A stretch of 64,000 nucleotides of DNA from Bosea sp. F3-2 (GTDB lineage: Bacteria > Pseudomonadota > Alphaproteobacteria > Rhizobiales > Beijerinckiaceae), in assembly GCF_008253865.1 (NCBI RefSeq), contig NZ_CP042331.1:5173501-5237500 (forward strand). The letters are read 5' to 3'. Position numbers and translations under genes: made by a program. Shown one piece after another: positions 35,535 through 43,769 of this stretch; positions within the stretch are counted from its first letter, which is position 1, and the number at the start of each line of letters is the position of its first letter. The notes beneath the pieces were generated by a model, which worked only from the letters and a program-made list of their open reading frames with translations, ran no database searches and was not told the DNA's origin.

Positions 35535-35898
35535 GTTTCTCTCCCGGCTGCCCTCTCTTTTGCGGCGACGATGGTCGCAGCCGGGTGCTCGCCGAGGGCG
35601 ATGGATATCAGTATCCCATTTGGTATGCAAACTTGCCTGCACGCCGCGCCGCCCTCATCGATCTCTCAGATCTGGCTCTCGCCGAAGCGCGCAACTCGAA
35701 GGAGGGGAGAAACTGCGCCGAGCTATCGCTCTCGATGTCCGCTCAAGCAGCTGTGTGCAAGGCGCTTAAGTCCTCGGAAAGCGATCGAGAGCGATACAGT
35801 CGCAATGAGGTCAGCAATTATGGAAGTGACTTGCGATCTTGCCGGGGCCGTCGCGTCGAATGCCTCAGCGGTTCGGGCGATGACCTGCGTGTCGCTTG
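35535..35898. other. 364-bp gap upstream of the LuxR-type gene
   Basis: Contains the LuxR-gene promoter. A small dyad TTTG-GTATG-CAAA (35619-35631) in an AT-richer patch could be an operator. The remainder up to the stop of the phosphatase gene at 35899 has no reading frame I can support and no strong hairpin. Confidence 0.4.
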
Positions 35899-36684
35899 CT
35901 ATCGTTGCACCAGCTTGTCCAGGACCGCCATATGCAGCGCGGAGCTGCCGCTCGCCACGACGCAGCGATGGCCGGAATGGATTGTGAGTTCCCGTCCCCC
36001 CCAATCGGTGATTGCGCCGCCCGCGTTGCGCACGATCGGCGTCAGCGCGCAGTAGTCGAACGGGTCGAGCCCGCCGTCGATGCTGATGTCGAGCGCCCCG
36101 TCGGAGACGCGGCCATAGGCGTGGCAGCCGCCGCCATAGACACACCATTTCGTATCGCCGCGCAGCCGCTCGAAGGCCGCGCGCTCGCCGGCATCGAAGG
36201 GTTCGGGATTGCCGTTTCCGAGGATGGCGTCAGCTAGCGACGCGCCCTTGCGGGTCTGCACCACCTCGCCGTTGCGGCGCGTCGGCAGCCCGTCGCCGCC
36301 GATCCAGCGCTCCGCCGTGACGGGGTTGTCGATGACGCCGAGGATCGGCGTGCCCCGATAGGCCAGCGCGATCAGCGTGCCGAAGGTCGGGATGCCCGTG
36401 ATGAAGGCCTTGGTGCCGTCGATCGGATCGATGATCCAGACGAAATCGCGGTCGAGGCCAATGGATTCGAACTCCTCGCCGAGGATGCCGTGATCGGGAT
36501 GGGCGGAGGCGAGCTCCCGGCGCAGGCGGTCCTCGACGCGGCGGTCGATCTCGGTGACCGGGCTGCGATCGGCCTTGGTGTCGAAGCTCCGGCCCCGGGC
36601 GATCGCTTCGCGGATGATCGCGCCGCTGAGGTCGGCAAGCCGCTCGGCGAAGCCGGCGAAGGCGTGGATGTCAGGCTTGGACAT
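35899..36684 (-). CDS. inositol monophosphatase-family phosphatase (HisN/histidinol-phosphatase-like)
   Basis: A 261-residue Mg-dependent phosphatase. Metal motif GEEFE (about 70), the DPIDGTKAFITG signature (about 89-100) and the C-terminal GGLDPFDYCALTPIV are complete. The DPIDGTKxFxxG form is typical of the HisN-type histidinol-phosphate phosphatases. It is last in the polar-amino-acid ABC operon and overlaps the permease gene by 14 bp, so its substrate may relate to the transported compound. ATG 36684 has GGAG 6 nt upstream and is preferred over ATG 36690. Confidence 0.85.
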   Translation of the reverse strand: MSKPDIHAFAGFAERLADLSGAIIREAIARGRSFDTKADRSPVTEIDRRVEDRLRRELASAHPDHGILGEEFESIGLDRDFVWIIDPIDGTKAFITGIPTFGTLIALAYRGTPILGVIDNPVTAERWIGGDGLPTRRNGEVVQTRKGASLADAILGNGNPEPFDAGERAAFERLRGDTKWCVYGGGCHAYGRVSDGALDISIDGGLDPFDYCALTPIVRNAGGAITDWGGRELTIHSGHRCVVASGSSALHMAVLDKLVQR

Positions 36685-37399
36685 GGGCATCTCCGGCGAT
36701 CACCGCCGATGTGGCGGGCGCGCGCTGGTGTCTGGCGAGCCGGTATTCGAGGGCTCGCAGGGCTGCGGTCAGGATGGCGGCGATGACGAGGTAGATCGCG
36801 GCCGCGGTCACGAAGAGCTCGTAGGGCGCGAAGGTGCGCGCCACGATCGTGTTCGCGGTGCCGGTCAGCTCCATGATCGTGATGGTGCTCGCCAGGGACG
36901 TCGCCTTGAGCATGCTAACGACCTCGTTGGCATAAGCCGGCAGGGCGAGCCGGAAGGCGCGCGGCAGGATGATGACGCGATAGGCCATCGGGCCGGACAT
37001 GCCGCAGGCACGGGCCGCCTCGATCTCGCCGGCCGGGACCGCCTGGATCGCCCCGCGTAGGATATTCGCCGTATAGGCGGCGGTATGCAGCGCGAAGGTC
37101 AGGACCGCGCAGAACCAGGGCTCCCGGATGAAGGGCCACAGCGCGCTCTCGCGGATGGTGTCGAATTGCGACAGGCCGTAATAGACCAGGAAGATCTGGA
37201 CCAGGAGCGGCGTGCCCCTGAAGAAGGAGATGTAGAAGGCGATGACGGCGCGGACCGGTCGGGACGCCTCGAGCCTGGCGATCGCCATCGGCACGGCCAG
37301 CGCCAGCCCCAGGACGAGCGCGGCCGTCAGGAGCTGCAAGCTGAGCCAGGTGCCCTGCACCAGCGCGGGCAGGCTCTCGACCATGAGGGCCGGGTTCAT
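36671..37399 (-). CDS. polar amino-acid ABC permease (HisM/GlnP type)
   Basis: A 242-residue permease. The first helix starts at about 18 (TWLSLQLLTAALVLGLALAV), RGTPLLVQIFLVYYG is the family signature after helix 1-2, and the EAA loop reads EIEAARACGMSGPMAYRVII. ATG 37399 overlaps the stop of the upstream permease by 4 bp. Together with 37396-38094 it forms the membrane pore of a PAAT transporter. Confidence 0.9.
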   Translation of the reverse strand: MNPALMVESLPALVQGTWLSLQLLTAALVLGLALAVPMAIARLEASRPVRAVIAFYISFFRGTPLLVQIFLVYYGLSQFDTIRESALWPFIREPWFCAVLTFALHTAAYTANILRGAIQAVPAGEIEAARACGMSGPMAYRVIILPRAFRLALPAYANEVVSMLKATSLASTITIMELTGTANTIVARTFAPYELFVTAAAIYLVIAAILTAALRALEYRLARHQRAPATSAVIAGDAHVQA

Positions 37400-38094
37400 C
37401 GCACCAGCTCCCGTTCGCCGCGGCTGGCACGGCGTTCCAGCTCGGCGACGAGCAGGCCGTTGCTGGTGGTAAGCGCGTAGAAGATGATGGCAGCGATCAG
37501 ATAGAAGCGGAACGGCTCGCCCGTGACCGAGGTCGCCATGGTGCTGACCCGCATGATCTCCTCCAGCCCGACGACCGAGACGAGCGAGGTGTCCTTGATC
37601 AGCGAGATCCAGTTGTTGCCGAGGCCCGGCAGGGCGAAGCGCCAGATCTGCGGCAGGCGCACCGTCGTGAAGGCGTCCCACCAGGAGAAGCCAAAGGCCT
37701 CCGCGGCCTCGATCTGGCCTTTCGGAATCGCGAGGAAAGCGCCGCGCAGCACCTCCGCGGCATAGCCGCCGAAGACGAGGCTGAGCGCGAAGACGCCGGC
37801 GGCGAAGGCGGGAATCTCGACGAAGCCCGCTGTCGCGCCGATGGATTTGGCGAGCCCGGTCAGGGTGACCGAGCCGCCGAAATAGATGATGAGGATGATC
37901 AGCAGCTCCGGCGTGCCGCGCATCACCAAGGTGAAGAAGAAGCCGAACTGCCTGACCGGCCACCAGCGGGAGAGCTGGGCGAGCGCGCCGAGAATGCCCC
38001 AGACGAGTCCGAGCGCCAGCGCGGCGAAGGCGACCTCAACGGTCGTCAGCGCGCCGTGCAGAAGCTGGCCACCCCAGCCCATCAGGATATCCAT
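37396..38094 (-). CDS. polar amino-acid ABC permease (HisQ type)
   Basis: A 232-residue permease with the RGTPELLIILIIYFGG signature and an EAA loop (QIEAAEAFGFSWWDAFTTVR). ATG 38094 is preferred because GGAGG lies 8 nt upstream; a GTG nine bases earlier is possible. It lies 48 bp after the binding-protein gene. Confidence 0.9.
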   Translation of the reverse strand: MDILMGWGGQLLHGALTTVEVAFAALALGLVWGILGALAQLSRWWPVRQFGFFFTLVMRGTPELLIILIIYFGGSVTLTGLAKSIGATAGFVEIPAFAAGVFALSLVFGGYAAEVLRGAFLAIPKGQIEAAEAFGFSWWDAFTTVRLPQIWRFALPGLGNNWISLIKDTSLVSVVGLEEIMRVSTMATSVTGEPFRFYLIAAIIFYALTTSNGLLVAELERRASRGERELVR

Positions 38095-38142
38095 CGTCGC
38101 CACCTCCGCGGCTCCCTCGCCGGCTGCCTCGCTCGCGGGCGA

Positions 38143-38925
38143 TCAGGGCAGGACGCTGAACGACCAGTAGCGATCGTTGATGGCCTTGAAGGAACCGTCT
38201 TTGAACGAGGCCTTCAGCGCCGCATCGACCTCGTCGCGAAGGGCGCTGTCATCCTTGCGCAGCGCGACGCCGACGCCGGGCCCGAAATAGGCGATATTGT
38301 TGATCTCGGGGCCGATGAAGTGGAATTTCTCGCCACGCGGCTTCTGGAGGAAGTCGCCGTCGAGCTTGATCGGCCCGGCGAAGGCGAGGTCGATCCGGCC
38401 CGACTGCAGGTCGAGCAGCAGGTTATCGACCGTGTCGTATTGCGCGATCTTCACGCCCGGGAATTCCTTGGTCATGAACTGCTCGTAGGTCGAGGAGCGC
38501 TGGAGGCCGACCGTCTTGCCGGTCAGCGCCTTCGGGTCCGGCTTGCCGTCGGCCGAGACCGGCGCGACGTTCAGCGTCTTGGCGCCGATGAAGCGAGCCG
38601 TGGAGGAGCGATAGGGCACGCTGAAGTCGATCGACTTCTTGCGCTCGTCGGTGATCGACATGCTCGCCACGATCAGGTCGAACTTGCCCGCGAGTAGCGC
38701 CGGGATCATGCCGTCCCATTGCTGGCAGACGAAGACGAGATTGACGTTCAGGCGCTTGCCGATCTCACGGGCGACATCGATGTCGAAGCCCTGCAATTCG
38801 CCCTTGGCGTCGCGGAAGTTGAAGGGCGGGTAGGTGCACTCGCTGCCGACCTTGATGTCCTTCGCAGCGGCCCCTGCGATGAAGGTGCCGAGCAATCCGG
38901 CGGCGACGAGAAATGGCTTCAGCAT
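38143..38925 (-). CDS. polar amino-acid-binding protein (HisJ/ArgT type)
   Basis: A 260-residue periplasmic binding protein, SBP_bac_3. The signal peptide MLKPFLVAAGLLGTFIAGAA is followed by VGSECTYPPFNFRDAKGELQ and GFDIDVAREIGKRLN, typical of the Lys/Arg/Orn/His and opine binding group. The Glu in SECTYPPFNF lies where basic amino-acid binders often have an acidic residue, hinting at a cationic ligand. Second gene of the operon. Confidence 0.9.
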   Translation of the reverse strand: MLKPFLVAAGLLGTFIAGAAAKDIKVGSECTYPPFNFRDAKGELQGFDIDVAREIGKRLNVNLVFVCQQWDGMIPALLAGKFDLIVASMSITDERKKSIDFSVPYRSSTARFIGAKTLNVAPVSADGKPDPKALTGKTVGLQRSSTYEQFMTKEFPGVKIAQYDTVDNLLLDLQSGRIDLAFAGPIKLDGDFLQKPRGEKFHFIGPEINNIAYFGPGVGVALRKDDSALRDEVDAALKASFKDGSFKAINDRYWSFSVLP

Positions 38926-38952
38926 GACGTTCTCCCCTTTTGACGGCTCGAT

Positions 38953-39726
38953 TCACAGGACGCGTTGCAGAAAGGCCCGGCAGCGCTCGGAGCACGGATC
39001 GCCGAGAACCTGCTCAGGTGGGCCGCGCTCCTCGACGACGCCCCGGTACAGGAACAGGACCTCGCTGGAAATCTCGCGGGCGAAACCCATCTCATGGGTC
39101 ACGATGATCATGGTGCGTCCCTCCGCGGCGAGCGTGCGCATGACGGCCAGCACTTCGCCCACCAGTTCGGGATCGAGCGCCGATGTCGGCTCGTCGAAGA
39201 GCAGCAGCGCCGGCTCCATCGCGAGGGCCCGGGCAATGCCCACGCGCTGCTGCTGCCCTCCGGAGATATGAGCCGGGTAGGCGTGGCGCTTCTCGATCAG
39301 TCCGACCTTTTCGAGATAGGCTTCCGCACGCTCCGTCGCTTCCTTGCGACTGAGGCCGAGCACCTTGATCGGCGCCACCGCGATGTTCTCCAGCACGGTC
39401 AGATGGGTCCAGAGATTGAAGCTCTGGAACACCATGCCGATGCGGCTGCGCATTCGGTTGATCTGCTTCCGGTCGAGCTGGGCCTGGCCGGCGCGCTGCT
39501 GCGCCAGCCGGACCGTCTCGCCCTCGAAGCGGATGGTGCCGGCATCGGGAAGCTCGAGGAAGTTGATGCAGCGCAGGAAGGTGCTCTTGCCCGAGCCGCT
39601 GGCGCCGATCATCGTGACGACGTCATGGCTGCGCGCCGTGAGATCCAGCCCCTTGAGGACGACCAGGTCCCCGAACTGCTTCCGAATTCCCTCGACCTCT
39701 AGGACGATGCTGCGTTCGACGTTCAT
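38953..39726 (-). CDS. polar amino-acid ABC ATPase (HisP/GlnQ type)
   Basis: A 257-residue ATPase with Walker A GASGSGKST (about 42-50), signature ISGGQQQRVGIARAL and Walker B LLLFDEPTSALDPE. It is first in the operon ATPase, binding protein, two permeases, phosphatase. I start at ATG 39726 (MNVERSIVLEVEGI), since the upstream frame belongs to the promoter region. The spacer before it has paired GTCCA motifs that may be the MocR operator. Confidence 0.9.
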   Translation of the reverse strand: MNVERSIVLEVEGIRKQFGDLVVLKGLDLTARSHDVVTMIGASGSGKSTFLRCINFLELPDAGTIRFEGETVRLAQQRAGQAQLDRKQINRMRSRIGMVFQSFNLWTHLTVLENIAVAPIKVLGLSRKEATERAEAYLEKVGLIEKRHAYPAHISGGQQQRVGIARALAMEPALLLFDEPTSALDPELVGEVLAVMRTLAAEGRTMIIVTHEMGFAREISSEVLFLYRGVVEERGPPEQVLGDPCSERCRAFLQRVL

Positions 39727-39777
39727 GGGGGCTCCGCTGCTGCCGAGAACATGAGGGGCGCGGAGGGACCGCCCAAG

Positions 39778-39812
39778 GTCCAATTTCGCGCTTTCGCTAG
39801 AGTCCAGTTTCG
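39778..39812. promoter_or_regulatory. direct repeats, candidate MocR operator of the ABC operon
   Basis: GTCCAATTTCG (39778-39788) and GTCCAGTTTCG (39802-39812) differ at one position and are spaced 24 bp start to start, in the 151-bp spacer between the MocR stop and the ABC ATPase start. MocR regulators are known to bind directly repeated sites. A related sequence lies upstream of the mocR gene itself (41405-41416). Confidence 0.5.
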
Positions 39813-39877
39813 GCCTCGGCCAAATCGCGGCGATGGGCTGGACCGGGAGGCGACACCTCCCACCGCGGCTGTGCAGC

Positions 39878-41377
39878 CTACCTGGCGGGTTCGCAGGCCG
39901 TCTCGACAGCGCGCGCCACCGCTTCGGCACAGGCCGGCAGCTTCTCGGTGCTGGTGTTACCGAAGCCGAGAACAAGCCCGCGCTGAGCCGGGCCGCGGCA
40001 ATACTGCGACAGGGGCGGGCAGTCGAAACCCCAACCCAGAAGGGATGCCGCCGCGGCGGCATCATCGAACGGGACGCGCGGTCTGATCGTCATGTGCAGG
40101 CCCGCTGTGACGTGGGGGACGACGAAGCGCTCTCCGAGGCGCTGCCGCAGATGCTGCGCCAGCAGGAGCGAACGCTCCCGATAAATCGCCCGCATGCGCC
40201 GCAGATGCGCCGCCAGATGTCCTTCCGCCATGAAGGCGGCGATCAGCGCCTGGTCCGGCTGCGGCGCATAAAGCGAGAAGACGCGCTGCGCCGTTGTGAA
40301 GGCCTCGACCAGGCCGGGCGGCACAACGAGATAGGCCAGCCTGAGACCGGGAGCCAAAGCGCGGTTGAACGAGCTGGTATAGATGACGCACCCTTGCGTA
40401 TCGGCAGCGAAGAGCGGCGGCTGTGCTTGTCCCGACCAGCGGATCTCGCTGTTGAAGTCGTCCTCCAGCACCCAGCTGCCATGCGCCTGCGCCCAGGCGA
40501 GCAGCGCCTGGCGTCGCGCCGGAGGCATCGAGCATCCGAACGGGAACTGCTCGACCGGGGAGACGACGATCAGCTTCGGCAGCGGCCCCTCGTCCGCCCG
40601 TATCGGGAGTGCGACGGCGTCGAGCCCCATCTCGTCCACCGGCACCGGCCGGATGCGCAAGCCGCTGAGTTCGAAGGTGGCGAGCTCGGCCAGATGGCCG
40701 GGATCCTCGACCGCGACCTCGTCCCCGGCATCGAGCAGGACATGGGCGACGAGCGCAGCCGCCTGGAGCGTGCTGCCGATGACGATGACCTGTTCTGGAG
40801 CACAGGCCAGCCCCCTCGCTTCGGCCAGATAGGTGGCGATCTGTTGCGTCAGCCCGGCCCCCGGGTGGCCCATGCCGTAGCCCGTCTGCGAGATGGCGCG
40901 CGAACGCCAGTGCCGAGCAGCGATCCGGCTGAAGATCTCATAGGGAAACTCGTCGAGAGCGGGCACGCCGGGACTGAGGCCCAGCGTCTCGGAACGCTCG
41001 GACGGCAGGCGAAATCCAATAAGCCGGGTCGCGCGCTCCGAAAGCACGGTCTTGCCCGGCGGTCGCGTAGGCCGGGCAGGTTTGGCACGCGTCTGGTGAT
41101 CCTCGGGCAGCACCTTGTCGACAAAGGTGCCGGAGCCGTGGATGCGCCGAACATAGCCTTCCGCTTCCAGCCGGTCATAGGATTGCACCACCGTATTGCG
41201 GGCCAGCGATAGCTCTTTGGCCAGTATGCGGCTGGGCGGCAGGCGCGTCCCGCGCGGAAGCATCCCCTCAATGATGCTCGTCCGAAACTGGGCGAAGATC
41301 TGCGCGTAAAGCGGCGTCTCGCTGTCGCGATCGAGTCTGATCAGGTTCCAGACAGGATAATTGAACTGGTTGGCCAT
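39878..41377 (-). CDS. MocR-family regulator lacking the PLP-binding lysine
   Basis: A 499-residue fusion of a GntR winged HTH (about 20-85: PLYAQIFAQFRTSIIEGMLP, LSLARNTVVQSYDRLEAEGY) with a type I aminotransferase-like domain (about 125-490). In the family the aldimine Lys is found in the phrase (G/S)(T/S)FSKxLxPxLRLGY. Here the equivalent is TSSFNRALAPGLRLAY, so Lys is replaced by Arg339. The PLP-contact Tyr of the EDDYD motif is Phe308 (EDDFNSEIR). The HTH and overall length are intact, so the gene is not a pseudogene. It lies upstream of the PAAT operon on the same strand. Start ATG 41377 follows GAGGG. Confidence 0.9.
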   Translation of the reverse strand: MANQFNYPVWNLIRLDRDSETPLYAQIFAQFRTSIIEGMLPRGTRLPPSRILAKELSLARNTVVQSYDRLEAEGYVRRIHGSGTFVDKVLPEDHQTRAKPARPTRPPGKTVLSERATRLIGFRLPSERSETLGLSPGVPALDEFPYEIFSRIAARHWRSRAISQTGYGMGHPGAGLTQQIATYLAEARGLACAPEQVIVIGSTLQAAALVAHVLLDAGDEVAVEDPGHLAELATFELSGLRIRPVPVDEMGLDAVALPIRADEGPLPKLIVVSPVEQFPFGCSMPPARRQALLAWAQAHGSWVLEDDFNSEIRWSGQAQPPLFAADTQGCVIYTSSFNRALAPGLRLAYLVVPPGLVEAFTTAQRVFSLYAPQPDQALIAAFMAEGHLAAHLRRMRAIYRERSLLLAQHLRQRLGERFVVPHVTAGLHMTIRPRVPFDDAAAAASLLGWGFDCPPLSQYCRGPAQRGLVLGFGNTSTEKLPACAEAVARAVETACEPAR

Positions 41378-41404
41378 TCGCCCTCGTCAAGCTGACGCGA
41401 TTAT

Positions 41405-41416
41405 CCGAATGGACTC
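41405..41416 (-). promoter_or_regulatory. possible MocR autoregulatory half-site
   Basis: On the minus strand GAGTCCATTCGG, close to GAGTCCAGTTTCGG at 39801-39813, lies 28 bp upstream of the mocR start. A single copy only, so weak. Confidence 0.3.
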
Positions 41417-41711
41417 AGGCGGTGGATTCTCCAAGTCTGTTTCTAAGAGACCTCACGGGTGACCGGGGTCGAGCGACACGGCATGGTTCAAGAGGGCTCG
41501 CGAATGGACCTCTAACGGACGGGCCTGAAGGACTGCTTCCTGAGCGATGACTCATTGCCGGCTTGTGGCGCCTGCCGGTCTTTTCGCGGGCGCCGATCGT
41601 TGTTGAGGGAAAGGCGATGCGGCGGAACGACGATCTGCTCGTTCGCCGGCCACGGCTTGCAAAGATGTTCATGACGGAAGAGGTTGCTTTACCTCCATTC
41701 CTGCGGCCTCG
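41417..41711. other. region between mocR and the rpiR remnant, no gene seen
   Basis: Together with the mocR promoter this is a 334-bp stretch (41378-41711) with no recognisable coding sequence. Its right end probably contains the former promoter of the rpiR-type gene. I see no strong hairpin. Confidence 0.4.
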
Positions 41712-41931
41712 GTGATGAACTCCAAGGAAAAGTCGTTTCTGAGCCGCGTGCGCAGCATCCTGCCCGAGCTCTCCCCGGCCGAGCGGCGCCTCGGCGAATT
41801 CGTCTGCGACTTCCCCGGAGAGGTCGCGACCTATTCGGCCCAGGAACTGGCGGCCCTGGCCCATGTTTCGAAGGCGACGGTCTCCCGCTTCGTCCAGCGG
41901 CTGGACTAGGAGAGCTATGAGGAGGCCCGCC
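41712..41931 (+). pseudogene. remnant of RpiR-family regulator (N-terminal HTH only)
   Basis: The frame from ATG 41712 encodes an RpiR HTH_6 domain: LPELSPAERRLGEFVCDFPG, then LAALAHVSKATVSRFVQRL. It hits TAG at 41907-41909, where family members continue GYESYEEARR; in frame after the stop the sequence reads ESYEEARRQ. The SIS sugar-phosphate domain (about 170 residues) is missing entirely, and the sequence runs straight into an MFS tail. So there is a stop codon plus a large deletion. Confidence 0.82.
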
Positions 41932-42116
41932 GACAAACACGGCATGGTTGGCGTCTTCGCGCTCGCCGCGGCGATGTATGCGGTCTTCGTGGTCTGCATC
42001 CAGATGGGTCCGGAGACTATGGCCGCTCGATGGAGGACATCACCCAGCCGGCCGAGGTCGACATCGCGCCCCCGGCCGAACCCCTTCCCGAACCAGCGAA
42101 GGCAGCGAGGGCGTGA
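41932..42116 (+). pseudogene. remnant of MFS transporter C-terminus
   Basis: The frame from GAC 41932 reads a last transmembrane helix (MVGVFALAAAMYAVFVVCIQ) ending GPET. One base is then missing near 42019, after which another frame continues GRSMEDITQPAEV to TGA 42116. GPETxGRSxEDI is the C-terminal signature of sugar-porter/metabolite-H+ symporter MFS proteins. Everything upstream of the last helix is deleted. Its stop overlaps the start of the racemase gene, so the original operon was transporter-racemase. Confidence 0.75.
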
Positions 42117-42808
42117 CCCGGCATATCCTGTTGATCAATCCGAACAGTTCGCAGTCGACCAGTGGGATGATGCGAGCCATCGCGCAGAGGGCAGCGAAGA
42201 GCGCGTTGGCTGTGGCAGTCGCCACGGCCGAGCACAGCCCGCCCATGATTGTGACGGAGGACGACCTGCTCGCCGCGGCCGGGGAGGTCGTCGAGATCGG
42301 CAGGCGGCACGCAGCCGATTGCGTCGGCATTGTCGTCAGTGCCTTTGGCGATCCCGGCCTCGACGACCTGCGGCGCCAGGTCGACATCCCGGTCGTCGGC
42401 ATCTGTGAGGCCTCGATGCGGGTGGCGGCGCAGGGCGGGCGGCCGTTCGGCGTGGCGACCACGACGCCGCTCCTGGTCGACGCCATCGCGGCGCGGGCGG
42501 GGGCGCTGGGCCTCGCTGGCCTGCTGACCGGAATCCGTTGCACGGCGGGCGACCCGACCGCTCTGGCCGGCGACAAGGCGGCGCTGACACAGGCTCTCGG
42601 CGAGATGGTCGAGGCCTGCATTTCGGCCGACGAGGCTCAGGCCGTCATCATCGGAGGTGGGCCGCTCGCCGAGGCGGCCGGGGCTCTGGAGGCACGGTTC
42701 TCTACCCCCGTGATCGCGCCAATCCCTTGTGCGATCACATCCTTGCTGGAGCAGATCCCGAGTGCGCAGCATGAAATGCGGAGGACGGTAGCGACAGCCG
42801 CGAAGTAA
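42113..42808 (+). CDS. Asp/Glu/hydantoin racemase family protein
   Basis: A 231-residue member of the same superfamily as 16354-17097. N-terminal HILLINPNSSQSTSGMM, first Cys region replaced by SAFGDPGLDDL, where the homologue has ACFGDPGL; the second expected Cys lies in PIPCAITSLLEQ. CEASMRVAAQGG adds another Cys. Loss of the first Cys (Ser-Ala here) could mean changed chemistry. Start is GTG 42113, supported by the 4-bp GTGA overlap with the stop of the MFS remnant. It appears intact while its upstream partners have decayed. Confidence 0.75.
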   Translation: MTRHILLINPNSSQSTSGMMRAIAQRAAKSALAVAVATAEHSPPMIVTEDDLLAAAGEVVEIGRRHAADCVGIVVSAFGDPGLDDLRRQVDIPVVGICEASMRVAAQGGRPFGVATTTPLLVDAIAARAGALGLAGLLTGIRCTAGDPTALAGDKAALTQALGEMVEACISADEAQAVIIGGGPLAEAAGALEARFSTPVIAPIPCAITSLLEQIPSAQHEMRRTVATAAK

Positions 42809-42944
42809 GCCGGCCATCACCCTTGAGCTGATGTGCTCCGTCAAACAACAATTAGACCTTTCGAGCCTGATGAGTCTGGGGAAGGCGATCCGCAGGGGGC
42901 CTGAATCGGCCGCTTTTGGGCCGGCACCCAATGTCCGGCGCGAT

Positions 42945-43751
42945 CTACCTAACCTCGTTGACGTAGGTGTGTGCGGCCGTCGTCGCGCGGTGCCATCCGA
43001 GGATCGTGGGAACGCCGGCCTGATCATAGGCGACCTCGTCGATGGTCAGGACGGCTTCGCGGCCGTTGAGCCCAAGCAGCGCGATGTCCTCGTCGCTGGC
43101 GAGATCGGCGGTGATCTGCTCGCGGACGGCCGAAATGCGGATGCCGAACTGCTCCAGCAGGTACAGGTAGAGAAGGGCGGGGAGCATCTCCGTGTCTCGG
43201 GGAAGTCCGGGCACACGCTCTTCTGCCAGCAGCAGCTTGTCGTGCATCACCGGCCGCCCATCGGCGTGCCGGATGCGGTGAATGGCGACGATGCCGCCCG
43301 TCGCGATCTGCAGGCGCTCTGCCTCTTCGGCCGTGGCGGGCCGCGCGGCGATGTTCAAGAATTGGCTGGTGGACCTCACCAGGCTGCCATCGGCGCGGTG
43401 CAGGCGAAAATACTGAAAGAAGAAGCGTAGCGAGTGATGCGGTGTGCGACCGGTCACCACCGTACCGGTCTTGCGGCGGCGCGAGAGCAACCCTTCCGCC
43501 ACCAGATCGCTCATCGCTCGGCGGACGGTACCGACGGCGATGCCGAAACCTTGGGCCAGCACGGTTTCGTTGGGCAGCACCATGCCGGGCGGCCATTCGC
43601 CGACGAGTATGGCTTCCGACATGTGGCGCTTAACGCGTTCGTAGAGGGGGGCCGCTTCGCCGGCGCCGAAATTCGGCAGGACCGGCGCTGCCATGCCATT
43701 GCCTGTTCCGGCGGCAGCGCTCGTCACTTTTTTGGCATTGACAGGGGGCAT
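42945..43751 (-). CDS. GntR-family regulator, HutC/UTRA type
   Basis: A 268-residue regulator with HTH (about 35-100: PLYERVKRHMSEAILVGEWP, FGIAVGTVRRAMSDLVAEG) and a UTRA effector domain (about 115-260). UTRA regulators bind amino acids, amines or sugars. It is divergent from the M20 hydrolase and peptide transporter operon, with an AT-rich dyad in the spacer, and is therefore its likely regulator. The ATG at 43751 follows a GC-rich ribosome site and gives a normal-length protein. Confidence 0.88.
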   Translation of the reverse strand: MPPVNAKKVTSAAAGTGNGMAAPVLPNFGAGEAAPLYERVKRHMSEAILVGEWPPGMVLPNETVLAQGFGIAVGTVRRAMSDLVAEGLLSRRRKTGTVVTGRTPHHSLRFFFQYFRLHRADGSLVRSTSQFLNIAARPATAEEAERLQIATGGIVAIHRIRHADGRPVMHDKLLLAEERVPGLPRDTEMLPALLYLYLLEQFGIRISAVREQITADLASDEDIALLGLNGREAVLTIDEVAYDQAGVPTILGWHRATTAAHTYVNEVR

Positions 43752-43769
43752 ACGGTTCGGTCCTATTTC

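Noticed and set aside
41415..41999. 194-codon minus-strand ORF opposite the rpiR remnant
   Set aside because: The opposite strand encodes a clear RpiR HTH and MFS tail; the ORF is a shadow in GC-rich DNA.
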